Below, piece after piece: positions 1 to 8,967 of a stretch of DNA of 64,000 bases. Numbering within the stretch: position 1 is the first letter of the stretch; each line of letters begins with the position of its first letter. Under the pieces are notes generated by a model. The model was not told where the DNA came from, made no database searches, and saw nothing but the letters and a program-made list of their open reading frames with translations. Both the position numbers and the translations under genes were made by a program. This DNA is from Methanosphaerula palustris E1-9c (lineage in GTDB: Archaea > Halobacteriota > Methanomicrobia > Methanomicrobiales > Methanospirillaceae), in assembly GCF_000021965.1 (NCBI RefSeq), contig NC_011832.1, forward strand, positions 620,001-684,000, read 5' to 3'.

Positions 1-223
1 TCCCCTATTGATCTTGTCACCGTCTCGAATAGGGGAATCCAGGCCCCGTTCTCGAAATGGCCTGATTCTCCCTGGTACTCTATCATCTTCATCTCATTCC
101 CTGGTATCGTCTTTTTTATAGGCCGTTATGGCCCGGAGAGGCAGCCTCTGGCTGGCTGCACCTGCCGGCATCAGGTCACACATGACCTGTCTGTCTCTGT
201 CTAGATGTAGGATGGCCAGTATA

Positions 224-3200
224 TTAGCCTTTCAGATCTGTACCACAGAGGGGTCGGTACGCACACCACTGGCATCTCTGATTGTCCGACTTGGGTGGAA
301 ACTCTTCCCTGGTGATCCCTCCGATCAGGGTGCTGAGTGTCCCAGTGAAGACCTGGATCGTCTCCTCGGTCGGGAGATACGAGACCCGTTTTCCATCCTT
401 TAAGTAGAAGAGCTCGGCCTTCTCCGGGAGTACCTGATACATCTGCTGGACAGCCATGGAGTAAAGGTTCAGCTGGATATGTTCGCCGACCGCTTTCTTC
501 GTGAGGGAGTCGGGTTTCTTGCCTGACTTGAAGTCGATCACCACATAATTTCCGTCCGGAGTTTGCTCGAGCCGGTCGATAAATCCATGGATGCTATGAC
601 CGGCGAAGGAGAAGGTGAACTCCTTCTCGACCCCGATCACGGTATTTGGGTTTCCTGCCTGCCATGCCAGATAGGTGTCGAGGAGAGCCGATGCCGAATC
701 GTGGGCCTCCGACTCCTGGGTCTTCGATTCGTACGGCTCTGGGGACCAGTACTCTTCGAGGAGTGCGAGCCCCTGGTCGCGGAGCGACTGTGAGGGGTCG
801 GGGTTCCTGGTGAGGTGCTCGATCACCGAATGGAGGGTGGAACCGAAGACCAGCTGGGGCTGCCTGGGCAGCGGGACCCGGTAGAGGTTGGCGAACTTGA
901 ACTGAAGCGGGCAGTCCTGGTAGGTCGAGAGGGCTGAGGCGGAGAACCGGTAGTTCGGTGGGATGAGCGACTGGTGGGGCGGGTCGAGGAGGGTTGTGAT
1001 CCTGGTGTCGGCCCCGACCCGGCTCCCTGCTTTCGCGAGGAAGGCGTCCCGGTCGAAGTCATCGGTACCCTGCTCTGCGTACTCCCGCACTCCTTCGAGG
1101 GTCACAAGGGTCTGGATGGCCGTGGAGATGCGCATCTCCGAGACAGCCCGGACCACCTCCTCCTGCAGCGAGGTTCGGAGATCCTCGACAGGGTCTCCTG
1201 CCGTCACCGGCAGGGCCGGGGCGCAGGCCGGGGGCTCGACGACCGTGATGAGCGGGTTCTCCCGGAAGTTGAGTTCCTCCAGGAACGGGGACGGCTTCCT
1301 CTCACGTTTGTTGTCACCGTACCACTTCGCATAGGTCAGGTACAGCCGCTCCTCGGCTCGGGTCATCGCGACGTACAGGAGCCGGCGTTCCTCCTGAACA
1401 AAGAGTGCCTTCTCATCGTCGCCGGTCCGGAGCCCCCGGGCCAGGTCGCCGGGGACCCGGAACCGCTTGGGACTGTACCTGAGTGGGAACTTCTCCCTGG
1501 CCAGGTCTGCGACGAAGACCACCGGGAACTCCTTCCCCTTGCTCTTGTGGGCGGTCAGGATCTGCACTGCGTCACCTGCCTCCTTCTGCTCTCTGACGAC
1601 TTCCACGGGGAAGGCGCCGAGCAGCTCCAAATACTGGAGAAGGCCGGGGATGGTCGCCTCGGGAGTCGTCCGGTCGAACTCCAGGACGATCTCGTGGAAG
1701 GTCGCGAGGTAGAGCCTGACCATGTCTGCCGTATCGGTGAGCGCCGAGCGGTACAGCCCGGAGGCCTGCATCATCACTGCATGGACCAGTTCCGGGAGGG
1801 TGTACCGCTCCTTCTGCTCGATGAAGGGGGCGAGCATCCGGACGACCTCTCCGACCGGCTCTGCATGATCAGGGACGATACTAGCCGCGTCCTGCATCGT
1901 CTCATAGACGCCGTCATCGTCGTCATCACCCCTCTTTATCGCTGCCGCATTGATCTTCTGCACCACGGTCTCAGGGATGGAGCAGATCTTCATGACCCGG
2001 TTCAGCGGGACGGCGGCCATCAGCGGGTTGTCGATGATCCGGAGGTATGCGACCATGTCCCTGACGACCGGCAGCTGCATGAAGTCCACGTTCGCCTGGT
2101 ACTCGCAGGGGATGGCGTGCCGCTGCAGGGCGGCCTGGAACTTCTTTCCGTCTGCCTTCGTGCGACAGAGGACTGTGAAGTCGCGGTATTCGAGCGGTCG
2201 GTCTCCTCCGTCCTGCCTTGAGTGGTAGGGGGTGCCGACCAGCTTCTCGATCTCGGCTGCCACGTACTCGGCCTCACCCGCATCGTTCCCGCAGGCGGCG
2301 ACGGTGACCGGTTCTCCATCGCCTTTCTCGGTGAAGAGGGCCTTTTCTCTCCGGCCTGGTGCGCCGGCCATCACCTGGAGGGCAAGGGAGAGAACTGCGC
2401 CTGAGTTCCTGTAATTCTGGTCGAGGAGGGTCTCGGTGTGGGTGGCGGCCCACTGCTTGAAGTCCCTGATGTTGGTGAGGTAGGCGCCCCGGAACCGGTA
2501 GATGGTCTGGTCGTCGTCTCCGACGACGCAGAGGTTTTCGCCGGCGATCTCCTTGATCAGCTGGAGCTGGGCATAGTTGGTGTCCTGGAACTCGTCGACC
2601 AGGATGTACCGGAACCGGGACCGGTACGATGAACGGAGAGCCGGGTCGGATCGAAAGAGGGTGACGGCCCCGTGGATCATATCGTCGAAGTCGATCAGGT
2701 TCCGCTCCCGCTTGTACTGCTCGTAGGCCCGGTAGACCTTCAGCAGGTCTCCGAGCTGCAGTAGGTACTCCTGCTCGGCCTCCTCGACCTGGACCGACTG
2801 TTTTTGGGTCAGGTAGTCGTCGAGCTCGTCCGGTGCGATCAGTTCGTCCCGGAACGCACTGATCCCATCGATGACCGCCTCGATCACGTCGGCCGCGTTG
2901 TTCCCGAGTTTGATGTGCTCAAAGTCGAAGATGTCGATATGCTGCAGCCCCCAGACGAGCTGGCTGGTCCGGCTGATCACCCCGCCCGAGACGTTCAGCC
3001 CGCTGCTCAGCATGTTGTCCTGGAGGACCTCCAGGCAGAAGGAGTGGAAGGTGTGGATCTCCAGGTCGAGGTTCGGGCGTTTCATCTCGATCCTGTCGTT
3101 CATCTCGGCGGCGGCCTTCTCTGAGAAGGTGAGGGCGAGGATCTCGGTGGGGGGAACGCCATGGTCGAGGAGGTGGAGGATCTTCTCGGTGATCACACGG

Positions 3201-3283
3201 GTCTTGCCTGAGCCTGGGCCGGCCAGGATCAGCTGGGTGCCGGCGTTCTCCACGGCGGTCTGCTGGGCGGGGTTGAGGGACAT
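224..3283 (-). CDS. UvrD/RecB-type DNA helicase fused to a PD-(D/E)XK nuclease
   Basis: A 1019-residue superfamily 1 helicase-nuclease, expected to unwind and degrade DNA ends in repair or against foreign DNA. The N-terminus carries Walker A GPGSGKT (about residue 22). Further motifs are VDEFQDTN (about 228) and VVGDDDQTIYRFRGA, and the UvrD C-terminal helicase block contains ILTAHKSKGKEF. The last 200 residues form a RecB-family nuclease with GFIDRLEQ and VVIDFKSGK near residue 914. A cysteine at DCPLQFKF and the terminal CQWCAYRPLC give the four cysteines of an AddB/Cas4-type iron-sulfur nuclease. The start MSLNPAQQTAVENA is canonical for UvrD and places the Q-motif correctly. It is transcribed alone, 147 bp downstream of the PKD gene. 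Family is certain; whether it acts in general repair or defence is open. Confidence 0.93.
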   Translation of the reverse strand: MSLNPAQQTAVENAGTQLILAGPGSGKTRVITEKILHLLDHGVPPTEILALTFSEKAAAEMNDRIEMKRPNLDLEIHTFHSFCLEVLQDNMLSSGLNVSGGVISRTSQLVWGLQHIDIFDFEHIKLGNNAADVIEAVIDGISAFRDELIAPDELDDYLTQKQSVQVEEAEQEYLLQLGDLLKVYRAYEQYKRERNLIDFDDMIHGAVTLFRSDPALRSSYRSRFRYILVDEFQDTNYAQLQLIKEIAGENLCVVGDDDQTIYRFRGAYLTNIRDFKQWAATHTETLLDQNYRNSGAVLSLALQVMAGAPGRREKALFTEKGDGEPVTVAACGNDAGEAEYVAAEIEKLVGTPYHSRQDGGDRPLEYRDFTVLCRTKADGKKFQAALQRHAIPCEYQANVDFMQLPVVRDMVAYLRIIDNPLMAAVPLNRVMKICSIPETVVQKINAAAIKRGDDDDDGVYETMQDAASIVPDHAEPVGEVVRMLAPFIEQKERYTLPELVHAVMMQASGLYRSALTDTADMVRLYLATFHEIVLEFDRTTPEATIPGLLQYLELLGAFPVEVVREQKEAGDAVQILTAHKSKGKEFPVVFVADLAREKFPLRYSPKRFRVPGDLARGLRTGDDEKALFVQEERRLLYVAMTRAEERLYLTYAKWYGDNKRERKPSPFLEELNFRENPLITVVEPPACAPALPVTAGDPVEDLRTSLQEEVVRAVSEMRISTAIQTLVTLEGVREYAEQGTDDFDRDAFLAKAGSRVGADTRITTLLDPPHQSLIPPNYRFSASALSTYQDCPLQFKFANLYRVPLPRQPQLVFGSTLHSVIEHLTRNPDPSQSLRDQGLALLEEYWSPEPYESKTQESEAHDSASALLDTYLAWQAGNPNTVIGVEKEFTFSFAGHSIHGFIDRLEQTPDGNYVVIDFKSGKKPDSLTKKAVGEHIQLNLYSMAVQQMYQVLPEKAELFYLKDGKRVSYLPTEETIQVFTGTLSTLIGGITREEFPPKSDNQRCQWCAYRPLCGTDLKG

Positions 3284-3430
3284 TGTGGAGATGTTGGCGG
3301 TGGGGACGTTAAGAGCGTCGGTTTGGTTGTGATGGTATCAGTTTGGGTCGAGAGGGTTGCACTCGCAGACGTCGTTCTATCGGTTGCCCACCCAGTGGGT
3401 CCTAAAAAAGGAGGGTTCGACCACCGTTGA

Positions 3431-4636
3431 TCAGGTGGCCTGAATATAGTCCGTCAGCTGGACCGTCTCGGTCGAGCCGTCCGTGTAGGTGAGTTTCACG
3501 AGTGGGGTGAAGGTGCCCGCCCTCGGATAGAAGAATGTCGGGTTGACGGCCCGTGAGTTCCAGGTGTTCATGTGGGTCGTGGCATCGAACGACCACCAGG
3601 CCGAGCTGATGATCTTGCCGCTCGCCGGGGTCACGGTGAACTTCACTGCGCTGCCCTTCTCGGCGTTCGTCGGCGTCGCGACGAAGCTCGCATCAGAGGA
3701 GGGAGCCGGCGTGGATGAGGATGTCAGATCGTATACCACGATCTGGTAGACGTTACTGGTCCACCGGCCGTTGACGTTGTCGCCGGGGATAACGAGGCGG
3801 GCAAAACCGTTGTCCGATTCGTTTTTGGCTACGTTGAGCGTGTTGTCGCCCGTAATCGCCAGCATATCATACTGAGAATATGCGGGATCTGAATAAAGGC
3901 CGGACAACGCATGGGTCGCCTCGTACATGGAGAGCACCGTGGCGAAGCCGTCAGGTCCTGAAACGACGACATAACTGGTCATGTCAGTCGTGTTCACACC
4001 CGAGGCTTTGAGGGTGCTGAGCAATGTGGGTCCGGTCCAATCCGTCGTGACGTTGTTCTTCGTGTTTTTGATTCTGCTGGTTACCTGTGTCATCCCCTGC
4101 AGGTCAGAAAGGTTCAGGACCTTCGGAGTGATCCCCTCCCCGGAGACGATGAACTGCTGCGAGTAGAAGCGGGTCCCACCCTTTACGACATCGACCGCAT
4201 GGACGACATCGATGGAATTCACGTCTTTGATCTCTCTTCCCAAGCCGGCCAGGTCGACCTGACCGTTATTCTGTTCCGTGAGGGTGACGGTATTCCCCTG
4301 TGCGAACTTTGTGTCCAATTCGCCGTAGGAATAGAGGGCCGTCTCTCCGTTCTGACCGGTGACGAGCACATAATCGCCTTCTACCCAGTTATGGTTGGTC
4401 GGGTTTATTTGTAATTCCGGAGGATAGTAGTTATTTTTGTCATACACGGATCCCATGACGCCGCCACAGGTGCCGTTTATAATCGTTAACAGGTCTCCTC
4501 CTGTACTCAAACTTGCGGTGTAGGGTGCATCTTTGAAATCTCCTCTCACCGTATACGCCATGGCCGAGCCACTCGAAAGGAGCAGAACCAGGAGAGCAAC
4601 TGCCATGACAAAGCAAAATCTATTTTTCATAGTCAT
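3431..4636 (-). CDS. Secreted surface protein with C-terminal PKD domain
   Basis: About 401 residues. I chose the ATG at 4636 because GAGG lies six bases upstream of it; an ORF extension to 4663 lacks a good ribosome site. A signal peptide occupies residues 1 to about 26 (hydrophobic run VALLVLLLSSGSAMA). The middle contains a region resembling the molybdopterin-binding (sulfite-oxidase-like) fold as found in archaeal surface proteins (residues about 170-300, with LSDLQGMTQVT and YVVVSGPDGFATVLS), with no visible cofactor cysteine. The C-terminus is a PKD domain with WSFDATTHMNTWNSRAVNPT and FFYPRAGTFTPLVKLTY. It lacks an obvious C-terminal anchor. Role inferred: extracellular adhesion or envelope structure. 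Confidence 0.75.
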   Translation of the reverse strand: MTMKNRFCFVMAVALLVLLLSSGSAMAYTVRGDFKDAPYTASLSTGGDLLTIINGTCGGVMGSVYDKNNYYPPELQINPTNHNWVEGDYVLVTGQNGETALYSYGELDTKFAQGNTVTLTEQNNGQVDLAGLGREIKDVNSIDVVHAVDVVKGGTRFYSQQFIVSGEGITPKVLNLSDLQGMTQVTSRIKNTKNNVTTDWTGPTLLSTLKASGVNTTDMTSYVVVSGPDGFATVLSMYEATHALSGLYSDPAYSQYDMLAITGDNTLNVAKNESDNGFARLVIPGDNVNGRWTSNVYQIVVYDLTSSSTPAPSSDASFVATPTNAEKGSAVKFTVTPASGKIISSAWWSFDATTHMNTWNSRAVNPTFFYPRAGTFTPLVKLTYTDGSTETVQLTDYIQAT

Positions 4637-4815
4637 CTTCAACCTCAGATTTGGGTGCGACATCTTCCCGGTTCATCGAAGGAGGAACGATCTGAAATGC
4701 TGTTCTCCATCCCGGGATGTCGCCTTCATTGCTGCGGGCCTCTCTTTATCGATGGATATCACGACGGCAAAGACCCGCCCTTTTTATTTCGATAGGAGTA
4801 CTGATAAAGTACTAT

Positions 4816-4866
4816 GTTTTTAGTTTCACAATTTGAAATTGTTTAATATTTTTAGTTTACAAAAGA
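4816..4866. promoter_or_regulatory. Palindrome flanked by direct repeats upstream of the PKD gene
   Basis: ACAATTTGAAATTGT at 4828-4842 is a perfect 7+1+7 palindrome. It sits between two copies of TTTTTAGTTT(C)ACAA (about 4816 and 4849) spaced 33 bp apart, in a locally AT-rich stretch about 190 bp upstream of the PKD gene start. This looks like an operator or upstream activating site; the cognate protein is not visible in the sequence. Confidence 0.4.
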
Positions 4867-4869
4867 TGA

Positions 4870-5265
4870 GTTCAGGGATTGAGTGGAGAGACTCTATCCA
4901 CGAACCGGATCTCAAAAAACGAATGTCTGTTAAGATTCAGGTGGGGGGAACAGGGACAATTCGGTCCAGTTCATTATCGACCTGATGGGTGAATCCACAG
5001 GGAATGGCTTGCATGCTGTCACCTCACTCGATTGATAAACAGAATTCCCTGGAGAACCTCGTTTGGAAAATAGGTCCCCTTTTAATTCTCTGTCACCGGT
5101 TTTCACCACCCGACTCTCGTCTCCTCGAGCTCTGTCTCGGTCATTCCGATCTGCGTTTGGATGACTCCCTGTCGTTCGATCTCGCCCGGTCCCGGCTCGA
5201 CCTCAGATCTTCACGGTGCTCGGCATCACCGCGGAGGCGATCGGCGCCGGCTCCCGGTCCCGGTT
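4870..5265. other. Gene-free stretch leading into the repeat array
   Basis: No convincing gene. Open frames here have no recognisable domain and no ribosome site. From about 5170 onward the sequence resembles the flank of the second repeat copy (about 5790-5868), so the repeated unit is larger than its inverted-repeat core. Confidence 0.5.
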
Positions 5266-5607
5266 GTTTGCAGCAGGGGAGATGGTTTGCGGCACGTTTG
5301 CATCAGTTTGCGGCACGTTGCTGCAAACAAGCGGAGCCGGTTCAGAGTTCAGATCGCCAATTCTGGCGCAATAATCCAGTTCCTCATTTCGTTTGCAGCA
5401 GATCGCGGGATCGCGCACCCACCCACCACCGTCACCCTCTGCAATCGGGGGTCTGTGTGTTCTTCAGATCTGCTGCAAACAACGATCTTTCATTCTGTAC
5501 GCAGGATGATTCAGTATCCGTTCCGCCAACCGGTGCCTTCTCTGCGTTTTTGTTCTTTGCACCATCTGCCGCAAACGTGCTGCAATCGTGCTGCAACTGA
5601 TGCAAAC
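5266..5607 (+). repeat. Nested inverted-repeat element, copy 1
   Basis: A 342 bp non-coding unit. Outer arms: 5296-5317 matches the reverse complement of 5587-5607 at about 20 of 22 positions (shared core GTTTGCATCAGTT). Left-end hairpin: GTTTGCAGCA at 5266-5275 pairs perfectly with TGCTGCAAAC at 5319-5328. Inner arms: GTTTGCAGCAGATC at 5391-5404 pairs perfectly over 14 bp with GATCTGCTGCAAAC at 5467-5480. Between the inner arms lies a conserved CACCCACCCACCACCGTCA block. Overlapping open frames exist on both strands but are not conserved between copies. Confidence 0.75.
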
Positions 5608-5868
5608 CATCTTCACCCGGATCGGGGCCGGCGTCGTCATCCGATCAGAGCCGGACCGGCCCGCCTCGTGACCAGGAGGAAGGGATCTCCCGTTTGAACA
5701 TGAACGGCAGCGCTCGACGTCGAACCGGTCCGGCTTCATCGGGTGCCCGCCCTCTCTTCTCACAGGCCGGCCGTGGCAGGGGAACGAGAGCTACGGGGAA
5801 GAAACATGGCGAGCCGGTGCCACCTTGGGGAGGAGAGATATGTCCAGAGCTGCGGCCGGCTCCTGGTT

Positions 5869-6211
5869 GTTTGCAGCAGGAGGAGTTGTTTGCTGCACGT
5901 TTCCTGCAGTTTGCTGCAGACTGCAGCAAACTCACGGCGCCGGTTCCTGGTCCAGATTTTCGATCCTGGCGCAGTCCTTACGTTTTTCATTTTGTTTGCT
6001 GCAGATCCCGGGAGCACGCACCCACCCACCACCGTCACCCTCTACAATCAAGGGGGTCTCTGTGTTCTCTGATTTTGCAGCAAACATCGATCTTTCTTCC
6101 TGTACACACGATGATATTTCATCTGTTCCGTAAACAGAGGCTGGATTCGTGTTTTCATTCTTTGCTGCAGATGCAGCAAACATGCAGGAAACGTGCAGCA
6201 AATGCAGCAAA
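5869..6211 (+). repeat. Nested inverted-repeat element, copy 2
   Basis: A direct copy of the unit at 5266, about 600 bp downstream. Outer arms 5889-5930 and 6161-6202 are 42 nt each and near-perfect inverted repeats, differing by two small indels. 5909-5931 is by itself a perfect 11+1+11 palindrome (GTTTGCTGCAG arms). Inner arms GTTTGCTGCA at 5994-6003 and TGCAGCAAAC at 6076-6085 pair perfectly. The same CACCCACCCACCACCGTCA block lies between them. The arm words differ from copy 1 (GCTGCA instead of GCAGCA) but still pair within the copy. A 229-codon open frame crosses it (5694-6383), with no family resemblance. Confidence 0.75.
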
Positions 6212-6514
6212 TCATCTTCACCGGAATCTGGGTGATGTCTCCCTCTTCAGATTGAGCCGGCCGGCCGTTCCCGTGACAGAGGGAGACAGCCGATCCGTGC
6301 TTCTCGACAAATGCCGGGCTGTCAGTACGCTGGAGAAGTCAATCGGCACCGAGGACGAGGCCGGCGATGGTTCGATCCGGTGATGTGTTGTTGTGTACCC
6401 ACGTGATACCCGGGTGTATCGGCACTGAAGAACCGGCGGCCAGGTGATCTGATTGGACGAGCCCGGAGACAGGGAACCGGATCACAATCTGCGGTTGAGC
6501 AACTTGTCAGCAGC

Positions 6515-6827
6515 GTCAGCAGCCTAAACGCAGCCTATACGCAGTTTCAACTGCGACCATAAAAACTGATAATGCTGCCTCATCTGCGGAAACGGATGAT
6601 ACATCATTATGCGTACAGAGAGAAGGATCGTTGTACGCAGCAGAAATGAAGAGCACGCACCCCGCACCCTCACTGGAGTAGAGTGCGTGTGTGGGTGTGT
6701 GCTCCGGGAAAAAACTGCTGACTAACATAAAATAATTGTATTCGCCCCTGGATTCAGAAAAAAAGCCGGCAATACCTTTCGATAGTCAGCAGCAAAAACT
6801 GCAAAGATGCTGCGACCTCCTGCTGAT
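6515..6827 (-). repeat. Nested inverted-repeat element, copy 3 (inverted, diverged)
   Basis: Read on the minus strand, this matches the interior of copies 1 and 2: a CCCGGAGCACACACCCACAC block, then TCTGTACGCATAATGATG equivalent to the CTGTACACACGATGATATT of copy 2. The outer arms are 6516-6547 against the complement of 6796-6826, keeping TCAGCAG, CGCAGC and GCAGTTT in the same order with variable spacers. Inner arms are weaker: CAGCAG at 6639-6644 pairs with CTGCTG at 6715-6720. The TTTGC part of the word has been replaced in most motifs. Confidence 0.6.
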
Positions 6828-7033
6828 ACTGCGGAGATGCAGTGATCACCATCCCGGCGCATACAAATAATGAACACCAGGCACACCTCTAAAAAGCCGG
6901 CCCCACCCCTCTCAACCCGGCCAGCCCCTCACACGATTCACCGGCATGGCCGCCGTTCACCAGCGCAGGGATCCGGTCGTTGCCATGCGGTGAATGAAAA
7001 GGGGCTGCCGGCCGGTTCCTCTCATCGGCGTTT

Positions 7034-7315
7034 ATGATGGGGGGGTGGCGGTCGTTTTGTGAGGTGTTGTTTGTCGTCACGCTGGCTTCCGGGAAACGGG
7101 TCGCCGGGACGATCGACCGGTTATGCGAGCTCGCGGACGGGTTATGGGCGGTGATCGATTACAAGTCTGACCCGGTGACGCCGGCTGTGTATGCTTCGAA
7201 GGCGGAGGAGGATGGTCTTTCTCTGTTGGTTTACTGCGAGGCGGCCGGGCAGCTGGTTGGTTTGGAGGTTGCTGGGTGGTTGTACTTCACGGAGATGGGG
7301 GATTTTGAAAGGTAA
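7034..7315 (+). pseudogene. Fragment of a RecB/AddA-type nuclease domain
   Basis: A 93-codon frame reading LASGKRVAGTIDRL, then WAVIDYKSDPVTP, and SLLVYCEAAGQL near the end. This is the core of the PD-(D/E)XK nuclease domain at the C-terminus of AddA/UvrD-like helicase-nucleases: aspartate in IDRL, then D and K in IDYKS. Everything upstream (helicase domains) is missing, and the frame ends right where base composition switches to AT-rich. It is most simply the 3' remnant of a helicase-nuclease gene cut at the left border of the island. A free-standing mini-nuclease is unlikely, because the N-terminal part of the fold is absent. Confidence 0.7.
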
Positions 7316-7486
7316 ATATGAAGATCTCCTGAATAGTTCCGGAAATAAAAAATATATGTCGCATTGTGGATAAACATCAATTATTATTAATTTTAAGACC
7401 ACATAGAAAGAATAAATATCTTTAAATATTCAATACTTCGATAAACTTTTGGATAATCGAATTTCAGAATTGAGTTATGGGTAAAA

Positions 7487-8011
7487 ATGAAGTTCTGGGT
7501 TAATGTTGGATTATTCTTAAGCGCGTATCTACCATTTTTCGTAATTTTAGCGATCAAGAATTGGTATAATCAGTATGTAACGATTGTTTTTCTCATTGTA
7601 GCGTTGTACAGTTTTGTGTGGTTTTTAATAATATGGATAATTGAGAAAAACACGATTGAGTGCTATAAAGTAGTAAAAGCGGAAAATAAAACGAAGGATT
7701 CTTTGTCATATCTTGTACCATATATCATTTCTTTTGTAGGATTTGATCTAACTCGATGGCAAGACATATCTGCGCTTTCAATTCTTTTATTAATTTTATT
7801 TGCCGTCTATGTGAATTCAGATTTATTATATATTAATCCGATGCTATCTTTCTTTAAGTATCGTGTGTACCAAGTTGAAGTTTCTAAAATTGCTGCTGGA
7901 TGTGATGATTCACGTTGGGATATCACATTACTAACGAAGCGGGGGATCAAGAGTGATGATGTTATTCGTGTCTGGGATGTTTCTGACAATGTTTTTCTTG
8001 AGGTGAACTAA
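7487..8011 (+). CDS. kwaA: KwaA-like membrane protein (Kiwa anti-phage system)
   Basis: 174 residues with four predicted membrane helices (about residues 5-23, 31-52, 72-88 and 94-112), followed by a cytosolic tail containing YINPMLSFFKYRVYQV and ending in a short beta-rich domain. KwaA of the Kiwa defence system is a four-helix membrane protein of similar size, always encoded directly before kwaB. The Y(I)NP..SFF.Y..Y pattern after the last helix is the feature I associate with KwaA. The stop codon is two bases before the kwaB start, so the two are co-translated. In Kiwa the membrane protein is known to act with KwaB at the inner membrane during phage infection. Identification rests on topology, length and partner as much as on residues. 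Confidence 0.72.
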   Translation: MKFWVNVGLFLSAYLPFFVILAIKNWYNQYVTIVFLIVALYSFVWFLIIWIIEKNTIECYKVVKAENKTKDSLSYLVPYIISFVGFDLTRWQDISALSILLLILFAVYVNSDLLYINPMLSFFKYRVYQVEVSKIAAGCDDSRWDITLLTKRGIKSDDVIRVWDVSDNVFLEVN

Positions 8012-8013
8012 AA

Positions 8014-8967
8014 ATGGATGAAATTCTTCAATGCATAAAAAATGCTGATAATAATTATATTAAACTTTTTTTCATTACCCGGAAAAAAAGCCAAAAAAAT
8101 AAAGAAATTAAATACAATGTGCTAAAAGCAAAAATTAATTCGGATATCAGTGAGGATCTTAAAAATTCCGGATCCAATCAGATTGGAAGCATATTGAAAA
8201 AAGATCCTGAGTATATTGACTATGGTATTCTCTCTGATTTTGACAGAGTTACCATTGAAAAAATATCAACAGATGAAGTTCCTTATCTTTATGATATACT
8301 TCGTTCGATGGCTAATCCAAATCTTGATCTTGTTACTGATGAAGATCTTGAACAAGTGTGGGGTTATGTTGTTAGGATTGAATGTTTCACAAAAACGCTT
8401 TTCCTATTTAAAAAATACACCCCTAATAAACTACTTGTGAAAGGGAAAAAATTATTAAGGATGCAAGATGGACAATTCACAAACTTAAATACTCAAATTA
8501 TCACAATTGACTCATCGTATGATGCAGTCTTACTGATTGAGTCTTCTACTGAAATATCACAAAAGATTCCTTCCTCTGATGTATTTGTGTTATCTAGAGC
8601 ATCATTTGAATCTTTTTTTAGTTTCGTAGAAATTTATAAATCTGAAGTTGAAGCTAATAAAAAATATTTGATTGAAAAATCTCTTTTGAATAACGTCACT
8701 TTATTAATTGAGAATTGTATTAACGACGGAAGAAAAATACGAAAACTTGCTAGAATTATTAAAAATGATCAATTACAATCGATAACCATCGAAAAGATTA
8801 AAAAAATGGTTCAAGATTATAATCTTGATATATATTTTGACGCTACTGGGAAAATAGAATTTACACCTGAAAAGATTTGGGTTTTTCTTCGAATATTCGA
8901 TGATGATTATGTGAAATCAGAGATTACGGACATTAAATATGAAGTGCGATCAAAAGTGAAAAAATAA
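8014..8967 (+). CDS. kwaB: KwaB-like protein, DUF4868 family (Kiwa anti-phage system)
   Basis: 317 residues, matching the usual KwaB length of about 315. A DUF4868-type region spans roughly residues 125-300. It shows a long hydrophobic strand followed by LFLFKKYTPNKLLVKGKKLL, then ITIDSSYDAVLLIES, FVLSRASFESFFSFVEIYKSEVE, and a late IRKLARI helix. The start ATG at 8014 is preceded by GAGGTGA in the end of kwaA, about eight bases away. KwaB is the soluble DNA-binding partner of KwaA in Kiwa. Both genes share the island's AT-rich composition, unlike the chromosome. I see no catalytic motif. An archaeal Kiwa locus would be worth confirming by structure prediction. Confidence 0.75.
   Translation: MDEILQCIKNADNNYIKLFFITRKKSQKNKEIKYNVLKAKINSDISEDLKNSGSNQIGSILKKDPEYIDYGILSDFDRVTIEKISTDEVPYLYDILRSMANPNLDLVTDEDLEQVWGYVVRIECFTKTLFLFKKYTPNKLLVKGKKLLRMQDGQFTNLNTQIITIDSSYDAVLLIESSTEISQKIPSSDVFVLSRASFESFFSFVEIYKSEVEANKKYLIEKSLLNNVTLLIENCINDGRKIRKLARIIKNDQLQSITIEKIKKMVQDYNLDIYFDATGKIEFTPEKIWVFLRIFDDDYVKSEITDIKYEVRSKVKK

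Noticed and set aside
974-2221. Long plus-strand frame (415 codons) opposite the helicase
   Set aside because: It is a shadow of the GC-rich helicase gene; the minus frame has all helicase motifs.
5694-6383. A 229-codon open frame across repeat copy 2, and a 203-codon frame over copy 1
   Set aside because: No domain, no ribosome site, and the frames are not conserved between the repeat copies, whereas the base pairing is.
5266-6827. Reading the repeat array as a CRISPR array or a retron
   Set aside because: Repeats are not regularly spaced with unique spacers, and there is no cas or reverse-transcriptase gene nearby.
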